From contig OZ316897.1 of NCBI GenBank assembly GCA_973895155.1, positions 496,001 through 560,000 of the forward strand: a stretch of DNA of 64,000 nt. The letters run 5' to 3'. The notes under the pieces were generated by a model that saw only the letters and a list, made by a program, of their open reading frames with translations, did no database searches and was not told the origin of the DNA. Below are positions 12,642 through 24,970 of this stretch, piece by piece (position 1 is the first letter of the stretch; each line of letters begins with the position of its first letter). Position numbers and translations under genes: made by a program. The DNA is from Marsupella aquatica (taxonomy: Eukaryota; Marchantiophyta).

Positions 12642-14509
12642 CTTGAACCATCTACACATTTGTACAGTCCCTAACAAGGACATTTGGGTCAGGGGTTACT
12701 AGCCTAAACTACCCTAAACCCTGACCACAAAGTGAGTAAATGCTGACAGGCCAGTAAATGCTTACAAGCCAGAAAGTTTTTTTTGAGCTTTGTGGGAAAG
12801 TTTCAAATTAGAACCCTAAAGAGAACATGTGAATGAGAAAGGGGAGGCGGGGACACCACCTAAATACACGCCAGTCATACAGATGGATTTTAATCCATCA
12901 GGAGGAAGAACACAGATCTACGGTGAAATACAAGGCACGTCCCTACTAATCATCAATGCAAACGAGCGGATAATGACCCGTAATATCTGGGGAGTGGACA
13001 CAGCAGAACAGCCGGATACAATCATACTTTTCACTTAGAAGTGCATGATACTTTGCTATGAGTCATGAAGCAAAGTGACTCTCAACAAACCCAGCTCAAA
13101 CAGTCATTATTATACATAATATCTATTTGGGAAAAAGATTATTGGGTAAGACTTTCCAGGCATAGGATTATGGAACTGGTAGCATCTAGTAGAAAAGGTT
13201 ACACACCGGTAACCTTTCTTCCTGACAGTAAGTATGTAGTGTAGCTGTTTCCTGGAGGTTTCCGATTACCCAAAATGCTGTGGGCCCGGTTGCAGACCAA
13301 AAATCTGCGGTTCCATGAGTTCCCCTCTCTTTACTGTTAGTCATTCCATGAGTTAGGGCTGAACAGCTTTCTTTTCTGTTGGTCATTCCATGAGTTGGGG
13401 CTAAACCCTATTTTCTTTTCTGTTGGTCATGCCATGAGTTGGGAGGTAAACCCAGTGGTTGTACTTATAGTGAGGGAGGGAAGGAGGCCATTGTGGAGGA
13501 AATTATTCTCTCACAGGCCCTGTAGAAGGTAAAAATAGGGAGTTACTAATACAAAGAGAAAGTAAATGCCCATGCTGAGAAGGACTGACAGGTTGTCATT
13601 GCAACTAGTATGGATTGTGACAATCAGTGCAAGCTTTACATGCATTGAAACCAAATTTTCAGGCTCAAGGGACTAAGGACGGATGAGAAACTTACGGCTA
13701 CTGTAATTAATTAGGGTTAACAAATTAAGTGGTAAACGACACCAGGAACCATGCCTCAAGTACTTCGAGGGTGCAGCTCAATCAGGCTGGAGCAAACATG
13801 GGGGCCACAGTTTTTTATTGGACATTACCAATACTTTAGTTGGCTGCTGGGAGTAGCCTTATAGTGTACTATGAGTATTTCAGTCGGCTGCTACAAGTAG
13901 TTTTGTCAGACTGTACGAGTGTTCAGTCGGACCCTGTGCATAATCAGTTGGATGCTACAAATAGTCTTTGTCCATTTATTTGGAGTATTTATGAATCTCT
14001 CGCTAAGCCCTAATTTTGTTAGCATGTTCACTGATATTGAATCTATTGTCTCTCACAGTTTGAGACTTTTCTGGCCTTGTACCGGCCCGGGCTTATTGGC
14101 CATGGGAGTATAGCGCATGGCTGTGGCAATACTTTTCTGGAGTATAGGGAGAAAAGTATAGCGCTAGGCATGGCTGTGGCAATACTTTTCTGGCCTTCTA
14201 ACTGCCCAGGGGCTTTGTTTCTTGGGCGCCGGTGTTGCTGCGGCCTTTGCCAGTGTTCTTTTGCTTGCTGTTGGGTTTCGCGAAGGGTGTTCTTTTCATT
14301 AAATTTCTTATAATGATTCTTTCAATATTTGTTTTTCATAAACTAGTCACACATGAACTCTTATGATGATTGTTTTAATTCTTTTGGATGAATAAAAAAT
14401 AAAAAATATATATATAGGGATGAACATGCTATATTATTTTGCAATGATCACTCAGATGATCCAATATTCTAAAACCAAAAATTTCACCCAACGCTGGATT
14501 TTTTGGAAG
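12642..14509. other. No gene recognised; several local tandem repeats
   Basis: No convincing coding sequence. 13313-13445 holds about three copies of a unit of roughly 43 bp that starts ccatgagtt and ends ctgttggtcatt. 13835-13970 has loose repeats of a tcggctgctacaagtag-like phrase. 14109-14193 holds two copies of the unit gtatagcgc...catggctgtggcaatacttttctgg. A TA-rich tract lies near 14395-14415. Confidence 0.5.
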
Positions 14510-14665
14510 TGTAAAGTAGGACAGAATGATGTGTTACTGTAAAGTAGACAGCGTGATATGTGACTATAAAGTATGACCAAGTGACATGTTACTGTAAAGT
14601 AGAAAGAATGATACGTGACCGTGAAGTATGACAGAGTGATATGTGACTTTACAGAGTGATATGTG
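14510..14665. repeat. Minisatellite, about 27-28 bp x 5
   Basis: Five head-to-tail units of 27-28 bp follow the pattern tgtaaagtagnacagagtgatatgtgac, with one to five changes each, and a truncated sixth unit closes the array. No promoter, tRNA or coding signal is associated. It is directly followed by a second tandem duplication. Confidence 0.8.
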
Positions 14666-14677
14666 GGTCAACTGAAA

Positions 14678-14818
14678 ACAGATACTCTTCCATTTACAGG
14701 TCGTTTCTCAGCATACATGTAAACAATGCTATGCCAGTCCATGGACAAAACAGGTACCCTTCTATATACAGGTCTTTTCGCAGCAGACATGTAAACAATG
14801 CTATGCCAGTCCATGGGG
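14678..14818. repeat. 72 bp tandem duplication
   Basis: Two adjacent copies of a unit run from acaggtacccttctatatac to the phrase atgtaaacaatgctatgcc followed by agtccatgg. The copies differ at a handful of positions. A third partial agtccatggg follows. The repeat makes an open frame look protein-like, but nothing supports translation. Confidence 0.75.
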
Positions 14819-16065
14819 CTTGTATCAGTCCATGGGGGCATCAAGGAGAACGTCTCGGGCATTCCGTTCCGAAAAGTCAGGTACTTGAAATACGAAATGA
14901 AACAAGAAACAGAGAGTTTACTACCGTAAACGAAAAGACAGGTCGTGCAAGCTTTCCTTCAGAACAGCAGGTTGAGCATGGTGCTTGGTCGCCATACGAT
15001 TTTCGAGCTACATTGGGAATGGTCGAAGACTCGATGTTCCTCAATCAATCTCATCAACTGGAGCAGTTTCTCGCGAGAACTACTATTCCGTGCTCGCAAC
15101 ATGATCGAATGCGTGCTCGCAACATGATCCAATGTCGTTGAATTATTCAATAAGAACTTCATGTAGACGCCAGAGCACGTACTGTTGGGCATCGGTCAAT
15201 CAAGCAGTAAGAACAGAGTTGTTGAGTCAGAAGCCGAATTAGAGAATCTGTTATTGGTTCATCACATTCCGTTCATGGCAATGAATGTCCGACTCGCGGT
15301 AAGTCCAATGTCAGAATCTTGTCTCTTGATCAAACGGAACCGGAAAGCCAAACGATTTGGTACCTTTCAAGGCAAGCAAGCAGATGGAAGACCTTTTAAA
15401 AGCCAGGTAAGAGCTTCTAAGATTATTTCGAAATTGTCAGTCGCAATTGCTGTTTCGTATGAGATAACTTTCTGCAGGATATCTCTCGGAGCGACACGCG
15501 ATGAATATCAATCAAGACAGATGCGAATTGTGGCTCTGATCTCAATTGTATTAAGCGATATGGAATATGCGCTGAGTCGACTGAACTCTGAAGCCTAATC
15601 TGCACTGTTTCGTGAATGACACGGACGAGAGCACTTTCCATTCACACCTTAATGCAACCGCAAATTGTCAAATCCTCATTTAATGCAACAAATCTCCGAT
15701 TGTCTGGAACCGTTTCGTGTACAATATCTTTAAAGTGAGTGACCAAATGACGCAAAATAAATTTGTGCCAAAGAGTACATCTGACGAAGACTTGACAAGT
15801 GCTCTATTACAGTTACAAACTGAAGTGCTAAACAAACGTCTGAGATATATCCTTGGAGACCGGACCAAAATAAACCGATATTTTTAGTGGCCTTGAAATC
15901 GTGCACGAAGGCCCTGCTTCAGACCAAACACATCCTGGAGTGACTAGAACAGAGAGACGTTCCGCATTATTTACAGAAATTTTGCCGGATGGTTTTGAAC
16001 TTGAGATGACTTTGCTCCTCATCCATCCACTGTTTCAAATCAGCCACAACTTGCCAGCCGAATAT
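14819..16065. other. No gene recognised between minisatellites and ATG8
   Basis: One plus-strand frame of 137 codons (15185-15598) begins MGIGQSSSKNR but shows no domain I recognise and has unremarkable composition. I do not call it a gene. The last few hundred bases would be the 3' flank of the minus-strand ATG8 gene. Confidence 0.45.
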
Positions 16066-16470
16066 CTATGGCAGTGATAGGCAGTTGCTCCCCAGCATAC
16101 TCAAGTCCATAATTTCACCGAAAGTATTTTCACCGCTGTATGTCAAGTACAGGAATCCGTCCTCGTCTTTGTGCTCGTCGAAGATAGACGACATCATGGC
16201 CGCGGTCGGTGGCAGCACATTTCCCGCAAAGACGAAGATAGCCTTCTCGGAAGTTAACTTGATCCTTTTGCGAATCACAAAAACGAACTGTCCTACCGTC
16301 AGATCGGCGGGCACTAGGTATTTTTTCTTGTCAATATCCGGGATGTCGCTCTTTTCCGCCCTTTCGACGAAAACAGGTATTCTGTCGGGGTACCTCTCCC
16401 GAATTCTCGAAGCCTCCGCCTGCCTCTTCTCAAGCGGATACTCCTTAAATGAACTCCTGTTCCCTGTCAT
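16066..16470 (-). CDS. ATG8: Autophagy-related ubiquitin-like protein ATG8, intronless
   Basis: ATG8 is conjugated to phosphatidylethanolamine on autophagosome membranes and recruits cargo receptors through AIM/LIR motifs. The 134-residue product covers the whole family: [79 protein letters not shown] and [13 protein letters not shown]. The scissile Gly118 is followed by a 16-residue tail (EIMDLSMLG...) that ATG4 would remove before lipidation. I start at ATG 16470 (MTGNRSSF) because the open frame upstream has no ATG8 similarity. The frame has no introns, whereas ATG8 genes in many plants have several, so it may be a retrocopy. The coding frame is intact with no disabling lesion. The identification is certain; expression is not. 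Confidence 0.95.
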   Translation of the reverse strand: MTGNRSSFKEYPLEKRQAEASRIRERYPDRIPVFVERAEKSDIPDIDKKKYLVPADLTVGQFVFVIRKRIKLTSEKAIFVFAGNVLPPTAAMMSSIFDEHKDEDGFLYLTYSGENTFGEIMDLSMLGSNCLSLP

Positions 16471-19400
16471 CTTGAATTGCTTCGCTATCCTTCTGTATCC
16501 CTTTCCTTCTGTATTCCTCAGTAGTCTATCCGCTCTTCCCCTCACTGATCCGATTCCTTCCGTCAATTCTTCGACACAATTGAACAATTATACAACCACC
16601 TGTCAACAGCACAAACACCAACAACCTTGCGAGCCTCGTTCTTCCTCCCGACGACCGAACAACAACTTTCACCCGTCCCACAGCCACAGCCACTTCCTCC
16701 ACAATCGTGCAAATTGGTAGACCTGCAGACGTAGACTATCACTGCCGGAAATGAAAAACGAACACCAAAAACGCAAAGCAAAAGTCGAGATAAGCCAGCA
16801 GCAGAGGAGCACAATCCAATATAATCCACCTGCGTCTTCCAGGTGCCGTACAATTTGCGTGCAAATCGAAATCCAACTCGTCTACATGTTTCACCTCTAA
16901 AGGACTGTTCTAGAGGAGCAGTCACGGCAAGACTCACTGGTTCTTCATTACACAGCAAGAATCTGATGGGACGCCACAGTTGCCGTGGGTCTTAAACTAT
17001 CCATTCACAAGAGTTGGTCCGGTAATGAATCTCAAGAAACAAACAGACGATAGTTGTCCTGCGCACGTATCGTAATCAGGCTGTCGACATTTCTACGTTA
17101 ATCAGTAATCATTAACAAATCGTTGATGATCATTTCAAAGGAAGCTACGTCTGCTTTGATAGAAGTCACACGATGAAACTCAACTTTTGTTTGAGCACGT
17201 AAAGAACGCAAGCTCGTCACGAACGAAATGCTACTCACTTGAGAAATACGCCAGAGGAGCAAGCTCTGCGACTCTTGTGCGCGCTCCTTCCCCACTCGAA
17301 GTCGGAACGATCACGGAGTAAAAATTCGTGCCAAATTTGGAGTTTCTCACGTTATCTCATGAATCGATGAGGAGGCATACTTCAAGGCGAAGCTGGAGGA
17401 TAGTTTTCGTGAAGTTGGTGATCTCCAACGAGTGACGCCATAGTCACGGTGGTGTCAACAGTCGACCTAATACTATATTTAGCAAGCACCGTCAGATTCG
17501 GCTGACACGGATCAATGGTATCTCAGTGTAACGTAAGTGTCAAGTAGTTCACAGATGACCTCGTTACAAGTACTTGTAAATACATGTCACATTGCCAAAC
17601 CCAAATACATAAAAAAGGATACATATATAAAAAATTGCAAAAGAACAAGAGGCTCCCAAATGGGAGATAGGCAGTCGGTTGGAGCTTACAGGCAAGTTTC
17701 CGTGTTGCTCTACACTTAGATTCATCACATTAGGGTTGCAAAAGGGGCCAAATGACGCATATTCTTCTTTATTCCCTAGCCGGTCCCAAATTCTCCCGAG
17801 CCTGGACTCCCCCAGTTTAGCAAGCCGGCCCCCCAGTTTGGAGTCGGGGCCGGGGCCAAGGATCAGACTGGGTCAGGACCGGGTCGGGACCCGATGGGCT
17901 CAGGACCAGGTGGGGTCGGCACAGGGTCCGGCCGGGACGGGGTTGGGGTGGGGTTGGGACCGGGTGTGATGGATGACGGATGACGGGGTCCAGACCCCTC
18001 ATTTGTCGGGCAAGTCCAAATCGGGGATAGCAGGTCAAAGGCCCAATCAAGGGGAAGCCACCAAAAAATAAACAAAGAAAAAAAGGCATCCGACCCTATC
18101 TGTCGGTATAGGGAGAGCCTGATAGAGCTCTGGAGTGAACTGCGTAAGGGGGTCTAACTATGGAACCTGACCAGCTGCCCTAGAACCAACTCCTGCACCC
18201 CTAAAAAGAATAGTAAGTGTCTGGGCCCTATGAAGTGTGACTGACACCCACTATAAAAAAAAGGGTAGTGATGACCGACACTGGTGGATAAGGCCTGCGC
18301 TCAATATAAAGAATTGAACAAATCCATTGTAAGAAGCCGTCAAATGCCGGGTGTAGAGCCCCGGAAACCTTTTGTCATGGCGAATAGATAGAATAGATCT
18401 ATGGGGTAATGAAGAAAGAGGAGACAAGACAGGAACACACACTTGAAGACCTACAAGAGCATAGGAACAAAAGCCCAGTTGCGCAGCAAACTGAGCATAC
18501 TTGTACAGATCTGGAGTAAACAACTAAGGAGTATCACAAAGAGGACTTTGTGTATGACAGTAAAACCTACAGCCTTGGCCCTCCACTAATAGTGAATGCC
18601 TGAGCTCCCTGCAGTGGATCAAACACCTGGAGCCATCTAGAGAGGCTTTAGCCAAAATTTGGGGAGGTATTGTGACACACAATGCCGGTGACTCTACAGT
18701 AAAACAGTAACCTACATCAAAATCTGAGTGAGTTTTGGGAAGGAAACCAGACAAGATTAATCCCTAAAGTTAAGGTCATGCAATGGTGTGTAAAGAATAA
18801 GACAAAGCTAAAATGCCCCTATTTTAGGCCATTGTTGTTCTACACAGTAATTAAAGCTTTTATATTTTGAGTTACATTTGAGTTACATATACCTGGATTG
18901 ATGGGGGCAGTGCAAAATTCTCTCCTCGACACAAGGTTCACATCGTATTAAATATTAAGCTCTCTGAACGATACAAAGCCAAAACTTGCAAAAGTTGTCA
19001 GATCTTGCTTGCCACTCTGTTTGAAAGAGGATTTGTGCAAAGAGCTGGAAAATGGCTTTGGGTGCATATTTATAGTGAGGATTGACTTGATAACAATCTG
19101 ATGATAGCGCATTTCACTCTGGGAATGCTCACAACAATGGTAGTAAGCGCAAACTGCTGTTTGAGATGAGGTATGCAAGCTGCTTGATGACAACTACTAG
19201 GGAAGGTGGAGATGATAGGTAATTGTGAGCCGTCAAGAATTTGGCAGGATTCAGGGGTGCCACTTGCTATTGCTAGAGATGAGGATTATTGCCCTATCAG
19301 AGAACTGGTGTAGGAGGGTGTACTGGACCCCTCATCTCACTTACGCTTGTACTCCCCCAATTAGGGAGGATGGGACTGTTCACCCGTTCTTTTGGATTAG

Positions 19401-20997
19401 GTTTTGCTTTCCTATATTTCATATCCTTGTTTTGGTTATCAACCTTGATCCACTCTTGGCCTGAGGCTGCCTTTTGCTGAAATTGGGAATTAGCATTGTG
19501 GCACTTGGTTGTAATGTGCCTTGGTCCTTTGGGGGTCTGTTTTCTCTCTGCCCTGCTGGTCTTTTCCACGGTGGCTTTTGGAATACATTGGACCCGACAT
19601 TGGACGTAGTTGTGTTTTTCAAAAAACAAGCCAAAACAAAATATTCCTTTGTATTTTAGTTGAAGGATATGAGCCATCACCTTCTTACAACTTTTAAATA
19701 TATATATTGGCACTAAAGATATTCAAACTTACAACTCTGCCTTTGTTCTTATTGTATTTACAAATATGCCACACTTTTGGTACATGCATGCTTTCTCTAG
19801 TTGTGCTGGTGAAGTTGTCATCCATATGTACTAAATTGTAGTATATTTGCAAATATGAAAAAAGTATTGTCAATTAGAATATCTTTAGTGACAAAGTACT
19901 TAAAAGTTGAACCCCCTTATCAGCCTTGATTAGGAATTCCCTTAGTAATTAAATTTATGTGCTACTGGTATATGAATCAGGATTGTTGCCCGGGATTGTT
20001 GCTCCTCTCAAGTATGGTTTTTCCAATTTTTGATTGTTTGTTTTAGGCTTAGTTAGTAACCCAGCCCTTCTTCTCAGGCTTATAGCCCATGGGTTACCAT
20101 ATATGTAAATGTGTAAGCCAGTTCTGCTCAGAAATCACGAGGCAAAATTAGATTGAATACTAGCAATGGTGCCTTAGGATGTGTCAAAACTGCCACAAGC
20201 ATAGACAGTCTTATGTTTGAGATTTTTTGGACTTATGATCACTATGGGGCATGTATTAAGGTAGCCCGTAAAAGTTTTATCCCCACCATAGTTATGTCCT
20301 TGGCTGTAGGCCACTTAATATGGCTATGTTCTGACATCTGGCTATGCATTTCATATCTCTTCGTCTTCCTTCACTTTTCTTGGGTCTTCACGGTCCTCGT
20401 ATTTTGGGTACTTAATTAATTTGGTCCCTGCTTTATTGAAAGATAAGCAAGTGTTCAATGCACATAGAGGTCTTACAGTGTAAGTGTTCAGTGCATGTAG
20501 TCAGAGCTTTCCAATCAATCAATCACCCTTCGTCGTCAACGCTTCCTACCAAAGATTTCAGCTAGAGAAAACCAAAAAGGGGGGAATGGAAAAGGGAATG
20601 ACCCAGATAAATAAGAGGCCCCACCAGCCCAAGAGGCCGAAACAAATGGAAAAGAAGAACTTGCCACCAAAAGCAAAGAGAAAGACTAAAACCCTACACA
20701 ACGAAAGGTGATTGTGTCATCCAACTTATTTTTTAAGGTTTTTACTTTTTCTCCAGAGTGGCCAATGTTGATTATGAAGGAGAAGATGCTCAAAATATTC
20801 TGAGATGATTTTACTAGAATATTTTCTTGACCATGAGATCTCCCTACTTCTGGCTAATGGGGCCTTTAATTAGGTGTTGTTAAATATTTACTCTTTAGTT
20901 AAGAGTTAGATTGTTATTGTACTTAAGGTTAACCTAAATAGTCATAGACTTGGTTAGATTAGATATGTTACACACTATATGCTAATGATGTTTACTG
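16471..20997. other. No gene recognised
   Basis: Upstream of ATG8 the minus-strand frame stays open for about 40 codons without family similarity and is probably 5' UTR. 17815-17990 is a GC-rich, G-skewed stretch of degenerate gggaccgggtc words. It runs into the phrase ggggtccagacccctcattt (17978 onward) shared with about 6252-6290. A minus-strand frame of 138 codons at 19297-19713 is basic and Pro/Lys-rich but matches nothing I know. I see no RNA genes. Confidence 0.45.
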
Positions 20998-21210
20998 GAT
21001 AATATGAACTTAGGCTCATTGTTTCAAAACCAAATGAAAGATAAAAAAAATCTTATATTACAAAGATTAGGTATGGTTAAGAGGTCTAGAGTTAAAGTTC
21101 TCATGTTTTTTTGGTGGACATAACCTCAGCCCAGGTGAAACATGTGTCCACTGTTTGTGGGTTGAATGTTCATGAGCTTGTCATTGTGATTTAATCTTTG
21201 CTTAAGAGGT
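20998..21210. repeat. Dispersed repeat, copy A (unclassified)
   Basis: About 210 bp aligns by eye, end to end, with 48676-48895. Matching blocks include gaactta-gctcattgtt, gagataggaaaatcttgtatt versus its A-rich counterpart, ggtatgg, ctagagt, and the closing gaatgttcatgagcttgtcattgtga. Identity looks like two thirds. Neither end shows inverted repeats or an obvious target duplication. Both copies are in the same orientation. Confidence 0.6.
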
Positions 21211-23946
21211 GGGACAGGTGGGCCATTGAGACATAGAAAAGCTAGCTAAATTTTTGCCAAAAGTGGTGAAAGCTTGTTGGGGAGGTGGCTTTCGGCAAAA
21301 TTTGGTCACTGAAAAAAAGCCGGTGTGATCCCCATGATTCATATCTATAAGTGATCATACACTAGGAGTGCATATGAAGTCACGCGTACTATGCCGGGGT
21401 GAGTAGGGATAAAGTTTTCCGACCTCTCGTCCTACTTTCTGGAGGGGACAATGCAGGCTAGCTTCCAGCTGATCCTTCCTTGTTACTTTACACATACATC
21501 CCTGGACCACCATTTAAGACTATTTTGATGCACGAAAGCTTGGTAAGTACTTTTTGTTTCTCGTCCTGCGTTTATCGTTTCCTAAACTTTACTCCATCGA
21601 GCTTGAACTACTCCTCAAGCGGCGCAGTTTGGCAACGATATTTCGCACGTGAGCCTTCCACTGCTGAGTGCTCACAGCGAGCGAGAAAGAGCTGTCCAGG
21701 CTCGTCTACTTCAATTTCACACAAACCTTTCATACTTGCTTGTTGATGAGCTCGATGGATCTTGACATACCGTCACTTCAGAGATCTGCGCTGCAGTCTT
21801 CGTTCAGATTTTGTCTCTGTTTAGGGCAAGCCTCTTCGGGAGTAACATCCGGTTCAAGATCACTTTGTTCCTTCCAAAAGGCAAGATGGACTACAGGCAA
21901 GATGTACTACACCAAGACGACATGTGGAACAAGAGAACAAGTCACCTCTACTTGAGCAAGCGAAAAAGATCCACGCCAAATTGGGATAGAATTGTTCTGA
22001 CGATTTGATGCGAGATTCCCAACAAAGATTTGAAAAGACAATCAATCATGCTGAAACTGAACAATTGAACCAATTCAGAATCGTATATCTTACTCGATCT
22101 GGCCCGGTTCGTAGCGCTGGAAGCTCCGACAAGATGGTGCACGACTACCAAATGGTCGTAGAGGTCTTCAACATGGGATTTACCAGTACGATCACATTCC
22201 ACAGAAGTCAATAATTATTACATGTGGGAGACACGGGGAGTGCAAGTTGAAGTAGCTGGTCAATCGAACCAAGAGACCTACAGTAAATCGCCCAGCATGC
22301 AGTTTTCAGAGCCAAATTAGGCAAAGGAGCCAACAAACTTGAATTACGTGATATGGATGAGACGTTACAGTCACTACAGTCAGATGTGAGGGTGATGACT
22401 AGCGGCGAGGTGCAACGTCTACACATTGAGAAGATCCTTGCGAGTATAGTTTTCTGCCTTGCCAGGGCTGGAACCCTGTCATCCAGCCACCCCCTGTTAT
22501 TAGAAAAACATTCAATTGGCAGATCTTACACCGACCCTGTCACCTAAACAAAACCTCGGGGATCCAGCTTACCATATGAAAAAGTGCATTAGTTTGTCCT
22601 CCCCGAACTGGTGGACACAGGCGGTTCAAGGCCACGAGAGAAAGTATCGTACTGGAGATTTAGTTGAGTTGAGACCAATTGGCACAAACGTGTTCCTAAA
22701 TCTGCGACACCGCTCATGGAGTCTGACGCATCCAACATCATTTGAAGAATCGGTTTGATTCTCTCCGTCAAGTTATATGATTGATTTGCCTCGGGATGTC
22801 CATCTCCAATACAGGTGGTGAAACGGATTGAAGGCAGTTCCTCTTCTCGGGAACAGTTCCGCCCAAAGTCGAATCTCTACCGACCCTTCAATAGTTCAAT
22901 ATCATGCGCTTCCTTCAGCGAACGCATGTCCCTAGAACATTGCATGCCGAGAAAAGAATGCCGAGAATTCACAAAGATCAGAGAACAGAGGGCGAGTTGT
23001 GGACCAGCCAAAGGAATGATACCTATCAGCGTGTTCACTCCACAAACTAGTCTAAACGATTTCATGCCTTCATCAGACAGCACTGGGCTTGTTTGTGGTC
23101 AACTTGTGCATGCGCCAAATGTTGCTTTCCAAACTTTGAACAGACCGTCGTCGAATTGAACTTCATGCCCTCCGCAATTGAATGAAAACAATCATTTTAT
23201 CTGGATCCCCTATTAATGAACCCACAAAAATACTAGAGTAAGGGCTACTTTTTATTTTATAAATGGAATTATTTCATTCACTTGACACATTAGCTTAAAC
23301 CACCCATCGGGGTATAAATGTCCCCAAGTGCTTATATCATTAGTCCTCCATTACTTCCCATGGGGACCACCTTGTACTTGTGCGTCTGCTCGTCCCCTCC
23401 TTCCTTCGGTCCTTCCTGGCTGCCCCTGGCTGCCCTGGCCCACAGGAGTTGTGTATCATCCTCGACGACTCACCAGTCGTAGTCGCAAACAGTGCACATC
23501 CCTTCAAAGCAATGTGCATACAATTTGACTATGTGGTCCTGGCCTTCGAGCTAGGACGTTGCACACTCCGTCCAAATTGCACTTGTCACCTCCATCGTGT
23601 CCCTTTCGCCTCCATGGCGTCCTTTGCCCTCCAACATGAATAGCTGCATTGCTCACAGTCTCCATGAATTGCACATTGCACATTATTTGTCCTGATAACG
23701 TGATTGCTCTGCACTCAGACTTGTCCGATTGCATGCCTTGCTAAGAAAACTATGTGGGCTGTCTGTGACTGCTTGTCCATGCTTGGTAAAATCTATGTGC
23801 GCTCAATAATGTTATTCAGTGTTCCTAGTGTGAACTTGAATCCCCTCTTGAATCTCTAGAATGTGTGAAATTCTTGGACAAGAGTTTTTATTTGTTTCAA
23901 AGAAATTGTGCACACAATAGTTGCTACAATATTCATTTCTTACCTT
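21211..23946. other. No gene recognised
   Basis: Frames of 60-115 codons exist on both strands between 21480 and 23160, but none has a domain or consistent exon structure. 23390-23450 is a C/T-rich patch with gctgcccctggctgccctgg. I see no tRNA or rRNA. Confidence 0.4.
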
Positions 23947-23967
23947 CCCCCCCCCCCCCCCCCCCCC
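23947..23967 (+). repeat. Homopolymer C(21)
   Basis: This is an uninterrupted run of 21 C residues flanked by tacctt and taagtt. The exact length is the least certain base count in the window, because homopolymers are error-prone in sequencing and vary between individuals. Confidence 0.9.
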
Positions 23968-24008
23968 TAAGTTGTATTTATAAATTTATATTGTGTATAG
24001 GATAATAC

Positions 24009-24970
24009 TTACAATCTAAAGTACTGATTCCATACACACCTGTTCATCTGATGTCCGAACGTGTTGTTGAGGCAGCCTATCTTGAACATTACCGCTACCC
24101 TGCTGCATAAATATTGGACAAGAAAGAAAGTTAGAAATTGAAATGGTCCTACAAAATTTTGCTGTCCTACAATGGCGCTAGGTTGATTCATACCATTGCA
24201 TCTTCGATGTTGCTGGTCGGATGTGCATTGAGATCAAATGTTGCACCTCCACTCTCATGTCCAGCAGCCATTGCCGCTTGCAGATGCCTCACCGCCTCCA
24301 ATGCTCGCCAAGTACGGAGGTCATCGATCATGTCACGAGCCTGGTCAAGCAACCAAGTAATGACTGTTCATAGCATGATTGAGTGGTAGCATGACCCCCC
24401 AATAAACCCCTCAGCTCCTCCCAATCATCCCATCGCTCAAGTGGGACACGGATAGGAGGCTTGGCATCTGGTCTCTGAATCCTCTTGTAATCAATGTCAT
24501 CACTCGGGTACTTTAATTGGTCTACTAGATGGACCACCACCCTGAGGTATGCACTTACGCTGACTACTAGGAATATCTGGTGGCTCTGACCCTGACATCA
24601 CGGGGTGTCAAAGTTGAAACCAGATGCCAAGCCTCACCCAAAGGGAATTACACTAGTAGGAGAAAAATGTGAAGAAAATTGAGAAAAAACATTGAGGGGC
24701 AAAAAGAGAAAAAATTGAAAAGGGGTCCCCCAAGCCTCTCTTTGTGCAATTGGAAACCTTGAACATAGTAGAATGGGGACAAAGTAGAATGGGGCACCAA
24801 AGAGGGGACACTGCCCCTTCCCTGCCCCCTTCCCCCCCAAATGTACTTTTCTCTCACCTATTACACCATTGGTGAGCTCTCATCCAATCATGTTCTTCGG
24901 ATTGAGAATCCGACGCCTCAACAATACTTGGCCACCCGCTTGGCCGGACCACCAAAAGTACTGATGGGTG
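24009..24970 (-). pseudogene. Exon-like fragments of an unrecognised gene
   Basis: Several minus-strand blocks read like real protein but do not join into one frame. They are FTHQYFWWSGQAGG with LLRRRILNPKNMIG (about 24870-24965), SGSEPPDIPSSQRKC (about 24550-24595), and KYPSDDIDYKRIQRPDAKPP with ERWDDWEELRGLLGG (about 24400-24530). The last two are ITWLLDQARDMIDDLRTW with EAVRHLQAAMAAG (24195-24355) and NVQDRLPQQHVRTSDEQ (24040-24105). A plausible intron (donor gtatga after DAM, acceptor tatgcag) separates the last two. The blocks are in different frames elsewhere. I do not recognise the family; a decayed transposon-encoded protein or an incomplete host gene are both possible. Confidence 0.35.

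Noticed and set aside
14656-15141. 161-codon frame with an apparent internal peptide repeat
   Set aside because: The repeat is only the translation of the 72 bp tandem duplication; the rest has no coding signature.
16471-16587. N-terminal extension of ATG8
   Set aside because: In frame and open, but with no family similarity. The Met at 16470 begins exactly where ATG8 proteins start.
17817-18089. Pro/Arg-rich minus-strand frames
   Set aside because: Produced by the degenerate gggaccggg repeat; the same low complexity appears in all frames.
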